Shown: positions 16,519-26,129, counted from the first letter of the stretch. The stretch is DNA of 64,000 bases from an uncultured Clostridia bacterium (GCA_934133005.1 CAKPAI010000002.1:1-64000); one strand, 5' to 3'. The notes: a model not told the origin generated them from the sequence alone. A program made the numbers and translations.

Positions 16519-17250
16519 CTAATCTATTAGTATATAAGTAATAACGGTTTTACTCGTTGTATTATTTCCAACCATTCCTGACGTTGTACTCTGTACTCTA
16601 CCAATTTCTTCTATAAATCTTTTACCATTATTTCTGTTGATATTAAGTATGCTTTGACTATAATTCAAATCATGTGATGTATCAACACTACTATACTGTG
16701 GCAAATGATATGTAGTTCCTCCAAAAATCGCATCTAAATGTTTCTTTATTTGCGTTGGATTTCCTATCCATGGTTCATGTCTATTGCCCTCTTCATTTAT
16801 ATCAAATTTATAAATATGTTTACTCGTTGGATCAGCACTATAATCATTTTCATAATTATTAGACCAATTATTTGAATTAGTATTAGTTTTATAAATTTCT
16901 CGAGGACCAGTTACTGTATATTCTCCAGTTGTAGAGTCATAAACTCCTGTTTTAAATTCAACAGTATAATTTTCTTTACTATATTTATACACTGTTGGAA
17001 TTATAGTTTCAAAGCCTACAATTCTATTACCAGACTTAGTATAGCTGTAGGCTTCTCCATTTTGATACTTAAATGTTCCAGAGGTTTCATCATAAGTGGC
17101 ATAATCATAGTATGTTGTTGAATCAGCTGCCATTATTATAGTTTCTGAGGCTTGTCTTGCTCTAGAAAAATTTGTAATAGTAACACCTAACGCCATAACA
17201 AATACAAATACTGAAAATGCCATCTCCAATGCTTTTGTTGCACTCTCCAT
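16519..17250 (-). CDS. Pilin-like protein, MESATKAL type
   Basis: A 243-residue member of the operon's paralogous subunit family. It starts MESATKALEMAFSVFVFVMALGVTI, placing a hydrophobic helix at the extreme N-terminus with no leader peptide or Gly cleavage site. The extracytoplasmic part is long, polar and rich in Tyr, Thr and Asn (YYDYATYDETSG, NWSNNYENDYSADP), which suggests a surface-exposed domain. It ends VGNNTTSKTVITYILID. Encoded between two other small subunits at spacings of 26 and 74 bases. Confidence 0.65.
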   Translation of the reverse strand: MESATKALEMAFSVFVFVMALGVTITNFSRARQASETIIMAADSTTYYDYATYDETSGTFKYQNGEAYSYTKSGNRIVGFETIIPTVYKYSKENYTVEFKTGVYDSTTGEYTVTGPREIYKTNTNSNNWSNNYENDYSADPTSKHIYKFDINEEGNRHEPWIGNPTQIKKHLDAIFGGTTYHLPQYSSVDTSHDLNYSQSILNINRNNGKRFIEEIGRVQSTTSGMVGNNTTSKTVITYILID

Positions 17251-17276
17251 AATTTAATATCCTATCTAAAACTTTA

Positions 17277-17732
17277 TTATGAATTTATTCTTGTTATTGT
17301 ACATCTTGTTATATAACCTGTTTTGCTATATTCAAAATAAACATAGTATGTATATCCAGTTTTGATATCACTCATTTTTCCTGTTGTAGTAGCTCCTGCA
17401 TCTGGTGCTTCAAATGTTGCATCTGGAACTGATATACTTGCTTTTGCTGTTGCTGTTGTATTTATAACATATGATATTTGCTTTGATGCATCATCTTGGT
17501 TTGCTCTATTGTGATTTTGTATTAATTGTAATAGTGATCTTGCATTTGTTCCAGTTTGTGTTTCTTTGTATTGTTCAAATTCTGAGTTATAAGTTTGAAT
17601 TTCTGTTCCTGATAAATCAGCTCCATTCATTGCTCCTGATGCTTTTTGATAAATTGTCATTCCTAATCCTATAATTAAGATTGATAAAAGTATAGCTCCT
17701 GCTATAATTAATGCTTTACTTGCATTTTCCAT
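17277..17732 (-). CDS. Pilin-like protein, MENASKAL type
   Basis: A 151-residue subunit, the shortest of the MEN group and therefore a candidate major subunit. N-terminus MENASKALIIAGAILLSILII is an uncleaved-looking hydrophobic helix. It is followed by the family segment YNSEFEQYKETQTGTNARSLLQLIQNHNRAN, then a beta-rich domain ending GYTYYVYFEYSKTGYITRCTITRINS. Strong AGGAGG about eight bases upstream of the ATG. Comparison with 18334-18891 and 18916-19542 shows a shared start and a shared N-S/K-x-F-x-x-Y element. Confidence 0.7.
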   Translation of the reverse strand: MENASKALIIAGAILLSILIIGLGMTIYQKASGAMNGADLSGTEIQTYNSEFEQYKETQTGTNARSLLQLIQNHNRANQDDASKQISYVINTTATAKASISVPDATFEAPDAGATTTGKMSDIKTGYTYYVYFEYSKTGYITRCTITRINS

Positions 17733-17821
17733 AAATTTTTTCCTCCTTAGATTCTCTTTTAAAATTATATATATTTATTTTTTCTTAGCTTTTGCTAAGT
17801 TTAAAAATATTAAAAACATAT

Positions 17822-18250
17822 TTAAATTTGTTCAAAGTACATATATCTTATACTTCCTGTACCTGTATGATATTCAATTTTTGTACATTTGAAACTTGCT
17901 GCTCCAAAATTATATACAAATTCGTTATATCCTTGTCCTGATATAGCTTCCATTGATACAACTTTGTCTAATTCTTGAAACTTTACTTCAATTTGTATTG
18001 AATTAGTTCCATTATCTATATATTTACCTTTTTCATCTTTCTGAACTTGATTCTTTTCATTACTACTTACAGCTTTATTTATTACAGACATTACATCAGT
18101 ACCTAAAACCTGCTTGTCCAAAAAACTTTCATAAACTCTATTTATTTGAGTTATTTCTAATTTTTGTGCTCTATAACTATAAAAATTATAAGTAAATATT
18201 GCAAGTACAATTAAAATTGCTACTAATAATATAATCACATTTCTATTCAT
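17822..18250 (-). CDS. Small anchored protein of the pilin-like group
   Basis: A 142-residue protein with an N-terminal transmembrane helix (VIILLVAILIVLAIFTYNFY). An extracytoplasmic domain follows, starting with a helix INRVYESFLDKQVLGTDVMSVINKAVSSNEKNQ. That aligns in pattern with the F-x-x-Y ... SL-x-N region of the MEN proteins although the MEN start is missing. Ends in beta strands (CTKIEYHTGTGSIRYMYFEQI) like its neighbours. Likely a minor subunit. Confidence 0.6.
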   Translation of the reverse strand: MNRNVIILLVAILIVLAIFTYNFYSYRAQKLEITQINRVYESFLDKQVLGTDVMSVINKAVSSNEKNQVQKDEKGKYIDNGTNSIQIEVKFQELDKVVSMEAISGQGYNEFVYNFGAASFKCTKIEYHTGTGSIRYMYFEQI

Positions 18251-18333
18251 ATCTTGTTCCTTCTCGTCTATAAAATTATAGCATTTAGAATATAATATTG
18301 CAATATTCTAAATAAAATTATTTTAACATTTAT

Positions 18334-18891
18334 CTAGTTATAATTTCTTGCTGTAAATACAACTCCTTGTACTCTTTTAGTTATTGCATTAAATGTTATA
18401 TTATCACATTTAAAATATATTGTTTCTATACTCTTTTTTCCATTTTCATCTGTAACTTCTTTTGTAGAATATTTTTTGATTAGGTTACTTAATTCTGTTG
18501 AATTTGCTGTTTCTATTAGTTTTATATCTTGACTCTCAACTTTACATATTCCAATATATATATAATATGGTGCTGATTTATTTTCAATTTTTTTTGTAGA
18601 ACGCCAATCTGAATTATAAGACAATTTATCACTATCAGTATAATCATAGTTTTGATTACTACTTTTTGCTAGATTAGCTAAACTCACAATATCATGTATG
18701 GTGCAGTCTTCTTGTCCATCATACTTTGTAAATTGACTATTAAATTCATCTAATTGAGCTTGTGCAATTCTTGCTTCAATAGAACCTGTTGTATTTCCAA
18801 ATACAGAGAAGAGGTATGCTCCAAGTGCTAGTATCATAACACCTATTAATACTGCTGATACCATTAGTAAAGCCTTCGTTGCGTTTTCCAT
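18334..18891 (-). CDS. Pilin-like protein, MENATKAL type
   Basis: A 185-residue subunit beginning MENATKALLMVSAVLIGVMI with the hydrophobic helix to about residue 30. It has the shared region EFNSQFTKYDGQEDCTIHDIVSLANLAKSSNQNYD, then alternating beta strands (APYYIYIGICKVESQDIKLIE), ending ITKRVQGVVFTARNYN. The gene starts 24 bases after its upstream neighbour's stop. Confidence 0.7.
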   Translation of the reverse strand: MENATKALLMVSAVLIGVMILALGAYLFSVFGNTTGSIEARIAQAQLDEFNSQFTKYDGQEDCTIHDIVSLANLAKSSNQNYDYTDSDKLSYNSDWRSTKKIENKSAPYYIYIGICKVESQDIKLIETANSTELSNLIKKYSTKEVTDENGKKSIETIYFKCDNITFNAITKRVQGVVFTARNYN

Positions 18892-18915
18892 TTAAAGTAT
18901 ACCCTCCTTTACCTC

Positions 18916-19542
18916 TTAATTTTCTACAAAACTCATTTTAGTTATCTTTCCATTTGTATCATAATCATAGCCTATACACTTAAATGTAGTTCTTACTATA
19001 TCATTTTGTACATTTGTTAATTGCTTGTAATCAGTAATTGCTTTATATTCATTAGATGGTCTTACAAAACTTGAATTTAATGTACTACTTGATACTTTTG
19101 ACCATTCTTGAACTGTTCTAGTAACATTTGTTGCACTTGTTATTTTCTTTGAACCATCAGTTCTTATTTTCTTTGCAATTGTTTCATATTGAGCTGTTAT
19201 GGAAGTTGCTGTATATTCCATATTTTTTTGAAAATATGAACCATAATCCTTTGTAAAAGTTACTGCTAATATTAGTTCTTCATATCCTTCTTCTGCTGGA
19301 TATGATTTATTATAATCTACAACTTTATTTGCAAGCGAGAATATTTCACTTCCATAAACGCTCTTTGTATTATAAGCTTCATATGATTTATTAAAATCTG
19401 CTGATTGTTGATCTTGTTCAACTTCATATTGAGTTCTTCTTAATTCAGAAACTCTATTATATCCTAATACTAATGCACCTAATATAAGTAGTCCTAAAAA
19501 TACTCCTGATGCTATTTCTAACGCTTTAACTGCATTCTCCAT
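18916..19542 (-). CDS. Pilin-like protein, MENAVKAL type
   Basis: A 208-residue subunit, first of the pilin run after the TadB/C gene. Starts MENAVKALEIASGVFLGLLI, then the shared segment ADFNKSYEAYNTKSVYGSEIFSLANKVVDYNKSYPAE. The C-terminal half is beta-rich and ends TTFKCIGYDYDTNGKITKMSFVEN. That closing pattern recurs in the 151- and 142-residue proteins. AGGAGG precedes the ATG. The graded divergence of these neighbours is typical of tandem duplication followed by specialisation. Confidence 0.7.
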   Translation of the reverse strand: MENAVKALEIASGVFLGLLILGALVLGYNRVSELRRTQYEVEQDQQSADFNKSYEAYNTKSVYGSEIFSLANKVVDYNKSYPAEEGYEELILAVTFTKDYGSYFQKNMEYTATSITAQYETIAKKIRTDGSKKITSATNVTRTVQEWSKVSSSTLNSSFVRPSNEYKAITDYKQLTNVQNDIVRTTFKCIGYDYDTNGKITKMSFVEN

Positions 19543-19554
19543 ATTTTTTGCCTC

Positions 19555-21630
19555 CTACTTCATAGATGACATTGTATCAAATGATGATGTCATACTTGTT
19601 AATCCTATAAATACTAGAGGTATAATCAAATATCCAACAAATAAGCATACCATAGGCGCAAATCCAATTACTTTTCCTATCATACCTTTTCTTGCTATAA
19701 GTCTGTCATTTGATTCTGCACGTTTTGCTTGATAGTATTCACGTTCTGAGTCTAATTCATCAAATGCTTCTGCAATTGGAATTTTTTCAACTGCTGCTTG
19801 AAGACTCTCTATAATTCTTATAAAGTCTTTATAGTTTACTTCATCCTTCATTGCTTCTAATGCTTCCCAAGCACCACTTTCATAGTTATTAACACATCTA
19901 GATATTGGCTCTCTAAATATATTAGAATATCTTTCTAGCCATTCAAGAATCATCTCAACATTTACTCTCTCTATTCTCATAAGCATTAATATAATTGTTT
20001 GGAATTGCATTACTTCATCTTCCATTTCAATTTTTCTCATTTTTGCTTGGAATAGTAATAGAGCATTTGGTGTATTATATGCTAAAATTGAAATTACTAT
20101 TGCAATTAGCAATTCATACCATTGTAAAGTTTGACTGTTTATTGTTCTTAATTTTCCTAAAACTCTTTCTGCTGCCGTTTCAATTTCATCTGATGAACTA
20201 TCTCTATATTCTTTACTTTTTGCCATTTCTTTTGCTATATCTTCTTGAGTAGTATCAGTTTTTCCTTTAAATATATCCAGATATTTATTATCACTTTGAG
20301 TTAATTGTTCTGCACTTTTTAAATCTTTATCAGACATTTGTCCAATTATATCATATGTTGAAGTTGGTTCAGTGTATATATAGTTTATCTGTATTCTATG
20401 TAACTGTGCAACAATCAAAAGCGTTGCTATAAAAGCTCCTACTGTTAATGATAATTTTTTTACATATACCCAATGTACTTTATCTTTTGAAGCTGCATCT
20501 TTTAAAAGGTTAGTCAATTTTCTTCTATCTTTTGTTCCCTCTTTTGGAATAAATAAATCTACCACACTTTTTATAACTGGTATTTTATAAACCTTTTCCA
20601 TCCAAGGATTTGTAGGTTCAAGTTGTACTGCTGTTGACCCATTATCCTTTAATTTTCTTGTTAAAATGTAACATATAAAGGTTAGTAAAACTATCAATAA
20701 TTGTACTATCATTCCTTTACTTCCATTATAGAAACTTGACGTAAAAGAGAAATCTTTTACAGCCCAATTTTTTATTGGTTCCATGGCTAAAAGTGGAACA
20801 ATTGCAATTACTGATAAACTTTGAAATACATAGTCAAGTTTGTCTCTTTTTAATATCTCTAGTTGCATTTCTTGACTTATATTATTTAAGTTTTTCAAAT
20901 ATAGTGATGTCTTTTCAATTGTTCTATCACCAAATTCCTTAGTTAAATAAGAAATTCCTGCAAATTCTTTTAAATAACTATTTGGTGCTATATCATAATA
21001 CTTTTCAAGTTCCCCTTCTGGATCATTTGATATAAGTATTTCATATATTCTTTCAGCTTGTCTTGACATTTCTGGAGCACTATCTCCTTGAGCAACCTGA
21101 TATATAGCTTCCTCTACCATGTTGAATTCGTGATAAGCATGTCTTATTTCTGCAAAGAAATCTATTTGTTGAGTAAGTAATTTATTGTCCATTTTATCAA
21201 CCATACCATCAATTACTGAATCCACCATAAATAATTCGAAGATAAGTAATATTGCCATTAACAGTGTGTTACTTTTAGTCATAAGTATTATTATGAAAGT
21301 AAGTGGAATTATTACTAAAAGTGCATTAGTTAATATTTTAGATGTTTGTTTTCTTGTTAAATATTCATCATCTAAATTTATAATTTCTAGTCTTCTTCTA
21401 ATTTTAAATAAATACCTTTTTATAAAAGGAGTGTTTATATAAAGATTATATAGTCTTTGATATATAATTTCTGATGAATAATTGTTATTTTTTGTACCTT
21501 GCCTTAACTGCTTTAATTGAGCATACTCAGAGGTGCTTTGTTTCTTTTTTAATATAAAATATGCCACAATAACTACTGCAAATAACATTCCAACTGCCAC
21601 TAACATATACATTATGATATTGTCACTCAT
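19555..21630 (-). CDS. Fused TadB-TadC inner-membrane platform protein
   Basis: A 691-residue integral membrane protein made of two GspF/T2SSF-type halves. In Tad systems TadB and TadC are normally separate genes, and here they are joined. Membrane segments cluster near residues 8-27, 105-135, 265-335 and 400-415, and again around 505-525 and near the C-terminus. The cytosolic helical domains read QQIDFFAEIRHAYHEFNMVEEAIYQVA and MQFQTIILMLMRIERVNVEMILEWLERYS ... IPIAEAFDELDSE, the second matching the TadC signature. It would couple the CpaF-like ATPase to subunit polymerisation. It sits between the ATPase and pilin genes. Confidence 0.8.
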   Translation of the reverse strand: MSDNIIMYMLVAVGMLFAVVIVAYFILKKKQSTSEYAQLKQLRQGTKNNNYSSEIIYQRLYNLYINTPFIKRYLFKIRRRLEIINLDDEYLTRKQTSKILTNALLVIIPLTFIIILMTKSNTLLMAILLIFELFMVDSVIDGMVDKMDNKLLTQQIDFFAEIRHAYHEFNMVEEAIYQVAQGDSAPEMSRQAERIYEILISNDPEGELEKYYDIAPNSYLKEFAGISYLTKEFGDRTIEKTSLYLKNLNNISQEMQLEILKRDKLDYVFQSLSVIAIVPLLAMEPIKNWAVKDFSFTSSFYNGSKGMIVQLLIVLLTFICYILTRKLKDNGSTAVQLEPTNPWMEKVYKIPVIKSVVDLFIPKEGTKDRRKLTNLLKDAASKDKVHWVYVKKLSLTVGAFIATLLIVAQLHRIQINYIYTEPTSTYDIIGQMSDKDLKSAEQLTQSDNKYLDIFKGKTDTTQEDIAKEMAKSKEYRDSSSDEIETAAERVLGKLRTINSQTLQWYELLIAIVISILAYNTPNALLLFQAKMRKIEMEDEVMQFQTIILMLMRIERVNVEMILEWLERYSNIFREPISRCVNNYESGAWEALEAMKDEVNYKDFIRIIESLQAAVEKIPIAEAFDELDSEREYYQAKRAESNDRLIARKGMIGKVIGFAPMVCLFVGYLIIPLVFIGLTSMTSSFDTMSSMK

Positions 21631-21654
21631 TGTTTATAGCACACCTCCTTGTAA

Positions 21655-23568
21655 TTACTCTTTTATTAAATCTGATTCTCTATATGCATCAATATTCCAA
21701 TGTTTCTTTACGAATTTTTTGAACTCTTCTGCATCATTATCATCCATATTATTTAACATTTCTTTTATATTTGTATCTGATATTGGATTTGTAAGTACAT
21801 ATTCTCCATCATGATACTCTAATACATTTCTGTATTTATACAATTCTCTATTGGTTGTTTTTGTAAAGTATACTGTTGCATTGTCCATGAATTTTTCAAC
21901 TTTACCTTCCAATGTTTTTGCTTTTCTATAATCATTTGTATACTCATTTTTTTCTTTAACTGGTATACATTCTGTTACTCTCTCTATGTATCTTCTTCCT
22001 CTAAAGTCTTTTACTAAGTGTATATCAAAGTTTAAAACTGATACAACTTGCTCTTCTGCTGTACGCTCATCTTTGAAAACTCCTGCTCTTAACATTGAGT
22101 TACGAAGTGCTGTAACTAAGTCTGGGAACGTTTTAGCGTGGTGAGTAAATAATGTAAATTTAGATGCAACCTGTGCTGATTGAATCATCCAAGATGCTAC
22201 GGGGTCAGTTGCAACCTCACCGATGATGTTAACAGAACCATCAGTTTTTTTCTGAACGTCCAAACAGTCCTGTCCAGAAATCGTTTCTGTCTCTCTCATT
22301 GAAAGAATGTTTCTTGTTGGATATATCTTTCTTAAGTGAAGCTCGAATGCTGTTTCAGTGATACGTAAGTTCATTGTTTCGTATATATTTTCTATCATGG
22401 CCATAAGCATTGTTGTTTTACCACAACCCTGCTCACCAGTAAGCGAAATAATTCTTGCTCCTTTTACTAAGAATTTCAATAAATCTATAGTTTCTTCTTT
22501 TCCTGGGAAAAGTACTATTTGTTCAAGTGAAGCTCTCTTTACATCGAACTTTCTTACGAAGAATGCCCATGTTTCAGACATACTTGGTCTTACAACAACG
22601 ACACGAGAACCATCTTTCATTTCGTTTATCTTGTAACCATTAGTATCAGATAATTGTCCTGGGTTATTAAATTTGTAAATGTTTTGGCAAACTCTTTTTA
22701 ATTCTGCTTCTGATCCAAATGAAAGGAAAGCTAAACGAATTGATTTACCATGAAACATTATCCAAATACTATCACATGCTCTAGGAATTTTATTATCTTG
22801 CATTTGTGCTAAATAATCTCCATCAGCTTGTGCTACCTGGCTTAAGAAACTTTCTGGAAGTCCAGATACACCACCTGAAACACCATCTATGTTCATATCT
22901 CTTATTTCATCGATTGAACTATATCCTTTATATTGTTGATATATTCTTTGAACTACTACATTTAATTTGTCTTGAAATGTTAGTGCAAAATTTTCTTTTT
23001 CATATATTTCATCAATTTCATCTGATGTAATTACATATACTGGCTTTGAATCACCTGCTACATACTTCATATCATCAAGTTTGTATTTTTTTATTACCTC
23101 ACTTAATGCTTCATAACCAAATTCTTGCTTATACATATAAAGTATAACATCAAATTTATCTTGTGCTGTAAGAAGTGATGGAATATCAAAAGGAATTGCT
23201 TTTGATACATTTATTTCATCTACTCCATACTCATTAGTAAGTAAGTCAAATATAAGCTCTTTTATGTATTTTTTATCATTAACATCTCCATATGTACAGC
23301 CTTTTAACGCTTTTTTAAGCTCATATTTTTTATTTTTTCTTCTTTTTAATTCTTCCTCTGAAAGACCTATATCATACAAGTTTATTTTTGTAATTTCATC
23401 TAATCTTCTTTTTACAAACTCTTTCATTTTATCTAGTGTATATGTACTATCATCAACTTTTAATTTTTCATCACTTTCTTCAGCTTTTCTTTTCTGAATA
23501 AAGTTACGAACCATATACACACATACAACTATTACAACTACTATTAAAATTAAATTTATAAGGTTCAC
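21655..23568 (-). CDS. CpaF/GspE-type secretion ATPase with N-terminal membrane anchor
   Basis: The assembly motor of the Tad-like machine. The RecA-like domain has Walker A GEQGCGKTT (residues 378-386), a Walker B-like strand SVNIIGEV (445-452, with GEV in place of the usual GExR) and the His box TLFTHHAKT (472-480). An extended N-terminal region precedes it. Unusually, the first 20 residues form a transmembrane helix (LINLILIVVVIVVCVYMVRNF), whereas CpaF proteins are normally soluble. Total length 637. The short stretch after about residue 540 (CIPVKEKNEYTNDYRKAK ... NRELYKYRNVLEYHDGEYVLTNPIS) is family-like. Confidence 0.85.
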   Translation of the reverse strand: MNLINLILIVVVIVVCVYMVRNFIQKRKAEESDEKLKVDDSTYTLDKMKEFVKRRLDEITKINLYDIGLSEEELKRRKNKKYELKKALKGCTYGDVNDKKYIKELIFDLLTNEYGVDEINVSKAIPFDIPSLLTAQDKFDVILYMYKQEFGYEALSEVIKKYKLDDMKYVAGDSKPVYVITSDEIDEIYEKENFALTFQDKLNVVVQRIYQQYKGYSSIDEIRDMNIDGVSGGVSGLPESFLSQVAQADGDYLAQMQDNKIPRACDSIWIMFHGKSIRLAFLSFGSEAELKRVCQNIYKFNNPGQLSDTNGYKINEMKDGSRVVVVRPSMSETWAFFVRKFDVKRASLEQIVLFPGKEETIDLLKFLVKGARIISLTGEQGCGKTTMLMAMIENIYETMNLRITETAFELHLRKIYPTRNILSMRETETISGQDCLDVQKKTDGSVNIIGEVATDPVASWMIQSAQVASKFTLFTHHAKTFPDLVTALRNSMLRAGVFKDERTAEEQVVSVLNFDIHLVKDFRGRRYIERVTECIPVKEKNEYTNDYRKAKTLEGKVEKFMDNATVYFTKTTNRELYKYRNVLEYHDGEYVLTNPISDTNIKEMLNNMDDNDAEEFKKFVKKHWNIDAYRESDLIKE

Positions 23569-23595
23569 TGTTTTTCTCCTTTCCCTGAAGAATTT

Positions 23596-24435
23596 TTATA
23601 ATCTCATCCTTAATTCTTGTATTCTATAAGTTATTGCATCACATGTCTTTTTAGTTTCATCCATAAATGTAAAGTTTCTATCATTTTTATCTGTAATTAC
23701 TCTATTGTTTAAAAAGAAATCTGCAACTTTTCCTTCAGTTGATGCATCAAAAAATAATGTATTATATGATATAGCACAAATTCTTCTTTTTTCTCTTAAT
23801 TCTCTTGTAACATTAGTAATATTAAATTTAGAGTATTTATCCCATTTTCCAATCATAATAATTACATTTTTTTTGCTAAAAATTTCATCTTCACTTCTTA
23901 GCTTTGCAGTTTCTTCAATCATGTCTGCGCCTTGTTTGATCGTTAAAACAACAATATCAGAAATTTCTAAAATTTTCTTTTTTACATCTGGTTTCATTTT
24001 TTTATCGATATCTATAAATACCATGTTATAGTCTTTATTTGCAAGTTTAGCAATTTGTTCATAGTATTCAATGTCTTCATTATATTCGTTAATATCATTA
24101 GTTGTTAATGCTGGAAGTACATCCAGTCTTTCTCTAAAAACAACTTTTGCATAATCTGAAACTATGTTATTAGATGTTCTGTTACTTTGAAGTAATTTTA
24201 TTAATCCTTCTGCTCCGTTGTTTATTCCAGTCGCTTGTCCGCCAACAATTTGAGCAACAGATTCTGTTTTATTTTGATTCCAAAAACATCTTGTAACAGT
24301 TTTATCTCTAAAGCCTGTTGAAATATGTAGTATTCTATAATTATGGTCTATTGCCATCATAGTTGCAACTGCAATTGATGCAAGTGTTTGACCAGTTTCT
24401 CTTTCATCGCTACCACAAAATGATATTACTGCCAT
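23596..24435 (-). CDS. CpaE/ParA-like protein with degenerate P-loop
   Basis: A 279-residue protein with the fold order of MinD/ParA/CpaE ATPases: a first strand VISFCGSDERETGQTLASIAVAT where KGGVGKTT is expected, then YRILHISTG, DYNMVFIDIDKK in the Walker B position, and DIVVLTIKQG. The P-loop lysines are gone (ETGQT), so ATP hydrolysis is doubtful. CpaE proteins localise Tad machinery at the pole. Placed between the second ParA-like gene and the CpaF-like gene. Confidence 0.7.
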   Translation of the reverse strand: MAVISFCGSDERETGQTLASIAVATMMAIDHNYRILHISTGFRDKTVTRCFWNQNKTESVAQIVGGQATGINNGAEGLIKLLQSNRTSNNIVSDYAKVVFRERLDVLPALTTNDINEYNEDIEYYEQIAKLANKDYNMVFIDIDKKMKPDVKKKILEISDIVVLTIKQGADMIEETAKLRSEDEIFSKKNVIIMIGKWDKYSKFNITNVTRELREKRRICAISYNTLFFDASTEGKVADFFLNNRVITDKNDRNFTFMDETKKTCDAITYRIQELRMRL

Positions 24436-24449
24436 AAAAAATCCTTCCT

Positions 24450-25136
24450 TTACACGTTCTTTTCTAATGATTTAAAGGCTCTTTTTACATCTTCTCCACT
24501 AATATCTTTTGCTAAATATGAAAGAGATGCTTTGTATTCATTACTTAGTCCTCTAAACTTTATTTTACAAGTTCTTTGATTTTCAATTATTATATCCCTA
24601 TCATTAGACTGCATAGGAAAATATAATCTTTCCTCATCCCAATTTATTCTATATCCCAATGATAAGTAATTTAGATAATCATCTTCTTCTATCTCCATTT
24701 TATTTGAAAACCATATTTTTCGCATATTAAGCGGAAGTTTGATTCCGCTTAATATTTCTAGTCCTTTCTTTAAATCAAACAAATCTGGAGATGTCACAAA
24801 ATAGTTTCTATCTGCTGAATATAAATCAAATACCTCTATTAAACTTGGATCATCTAAATCTATCAATACATAGTCATACGTAAATACTGCTGAATTTGGC
24901 ATTCCTAAATATTCTTTTATATCACTATAATTTCTAAATCCTACCGATATATCTATTCCCTCATACTCAGTTACATATGAAGTTGTTGGATTTATTGCTG
25001 GTACTATATATTTAATTTTTTGATTAACTGTTGAATCTATTATCAGTACTTTTTTATCTAATTCTACCAATATTCTTGCAATATATATTATTAAATCAGA
25101 TTTATCAAAAGCACCTACAAAACCAATCTTTGTCAT
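24450..25136 (-). CDS. Second CpaE/ParA-like protein, P-loop lost
   Basis: A 228-residue ParA-like protein. The first strand is TKIGFVGAFDKSDLIIYIARIL, lacking a usable GKT/GKS. VLIIDST follows, then YDYVLIDLDDPS (Walker B-like), then NYFVTSPDLFDLKKGLEIL. It is encoded 14 bases upstream of the 279-residue relative. The two may form a heterodimer that positions the pilus motor without being canonical ATPases. This is inference from fold and context. Confidence 0.65.
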   Translation of the reverse strand: MTKIGFVGAFDKSDLIIYIARILVELDKKVLIIDSTVNQKIKYIVPAINPTTSYVTEYEGIDISVGFRNYSDIKEYLGMPNSAVFTYDYVLIDLDDPSLIEVFDLYSADRNYFVTSPDLFDLKKGLEILSGIKLPLNMRKIWFSNKMEIEEDDYLNYLSLGYRINWDEERLYFPMQSNDRDIIIENQRTCKIKFRGLSNEYKASLSYLAKDISGEDVKRAFKSLEKNV

Positions 25137-25162
25137 AGTTGTTTACATCCTTTTTTCTAATA

Positions 25163-26071
25163 CTAATATCCTGCTAATGCGTCTAGATATGATTGTCTTT
25201 GATCTTGAGTTGTTTGTACTTCAGTTGTTACTCCTGTACTTATGTTGTTCTTTCTAATTGCACTATCTTCACCATTTAATTCATCATTTATGTTATTTCT
25301 TATGCCTGCTGAATCATTACTATATCTATTATACATTGCTTGTTTTGCTTCTTGTGTGATATTTGGATTTTGTGTTATTAAATTAACAACTTCTGCACTT
25401 GGAACATATGTTGGGATTGCTTCTCCTTGCATTCCTGGTTCTACATATTTTGTTGTATATAAAACAGAACCGCTCATCTGGTATGCTTCAACAATTGCAT
25501 TGCTCATAGCTATTGTTTCTTCTTCTGTTAGTTTTATCCAAATAGTATTTAAAGAATCAGAACCATCTATTTGAGGTATTTCAACTTTTTTCTTAGATAC
25601 AACTATATAATCTTGTCCATCAGCAAGTCTTAATCTTACATCTATAAAATCTCCAGTCTGAATTTGACTTGCAATTTTTAACATATTATATTCTTGAATT
25701 CTTAAACTATCTGTAACAGCATTTTCCTTTTCTGTAATCATTGCAGAAGTTATAATAGTTCCTTTACTTATATCGATTTTAGCTATTGTATTTTCTGTTA
25801 TATCTCCTAAATTTACAGCATCTGTTGGTACAGCTGATGTGTCGATTTTTGTAGCTTTTAACATAGAGCTATCAACTGAATTTCCAGAAGAAATTGTTTC
25901 ACTTACTATATATGCATTTTTTTGTCTTGCTAGTCTGTCATTTTCAGCTTCTTTTAAAGTTACTATCATATACGCTAATACTGCTACTACTATCCCCATA
26001 AGAATAAACATTACTAACATACCTAGCATGAAAGAATTTCTTGTCTTTTTTTGTATTGGATTTGTTGCCAT
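25163..26071 (-). CDS. CpaB/RcpC-like SAF-domain protein
   Basis: A 302-residue anchored protein: transmembrane helix at residues 14-37, then a SAF domain (AYIVSETISSGNSVDSSMLKATKIDTSAVP ... ITENTIAKIDISKGTIITSAMI) as in CpaB, RcpC and FlgA. A second beta domain follows (IQTGDFIDVRLRLADGQDYIVVSKKKVEIPQ), and a Gln/Asn-rich tail. In a monoderm there is no secretin to bind, so it may span the wall for the filament. First gene of the operon; AGGAGG lies upstream of the ATG. Confidence 0.8.
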   Translation of the reverse strand: MATNPIQKKTRNSFMLGMLVMFILMGIVVAVLAYMIVTLKEAENDRLARQKNAYIVSETISSGNSVDSSMLKATKIDTSAVPTDAVNLGDITENTIAKIDISKGTIITSAMITEKENAVTDSLRIQEYNMLKIASQIQTGDFIDVRLRLADGQDYIVVSKKKVEIPQIDGSDSLNTIWIKLTEEETIAMSNAIVEAYQMSGSVLYTTKYVEPGMQGEAIPTYVPSAEVVNLITQNPNITQEAKQAMYNRYSNDSAGIRNNINDELNGEDSAIRKNNISTGVTTEVQTTQDQRQSYLDALAGY

Positions 26072-26129
26072 TACATTTTCCTCCTAATAATAAAGTCACT
26101 TTTCCCGTGACAAAATACTTACATTTATT

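Noticed and set aside
13257..26071. Operon interpreted as a flagellar or ordinary type IVa pilus locus
   Set aside because: No flagellin, hook, PilT or prepilin-peptidase genes. The CpaB/CpaF/TadB-C combination points to a Tad-like system.
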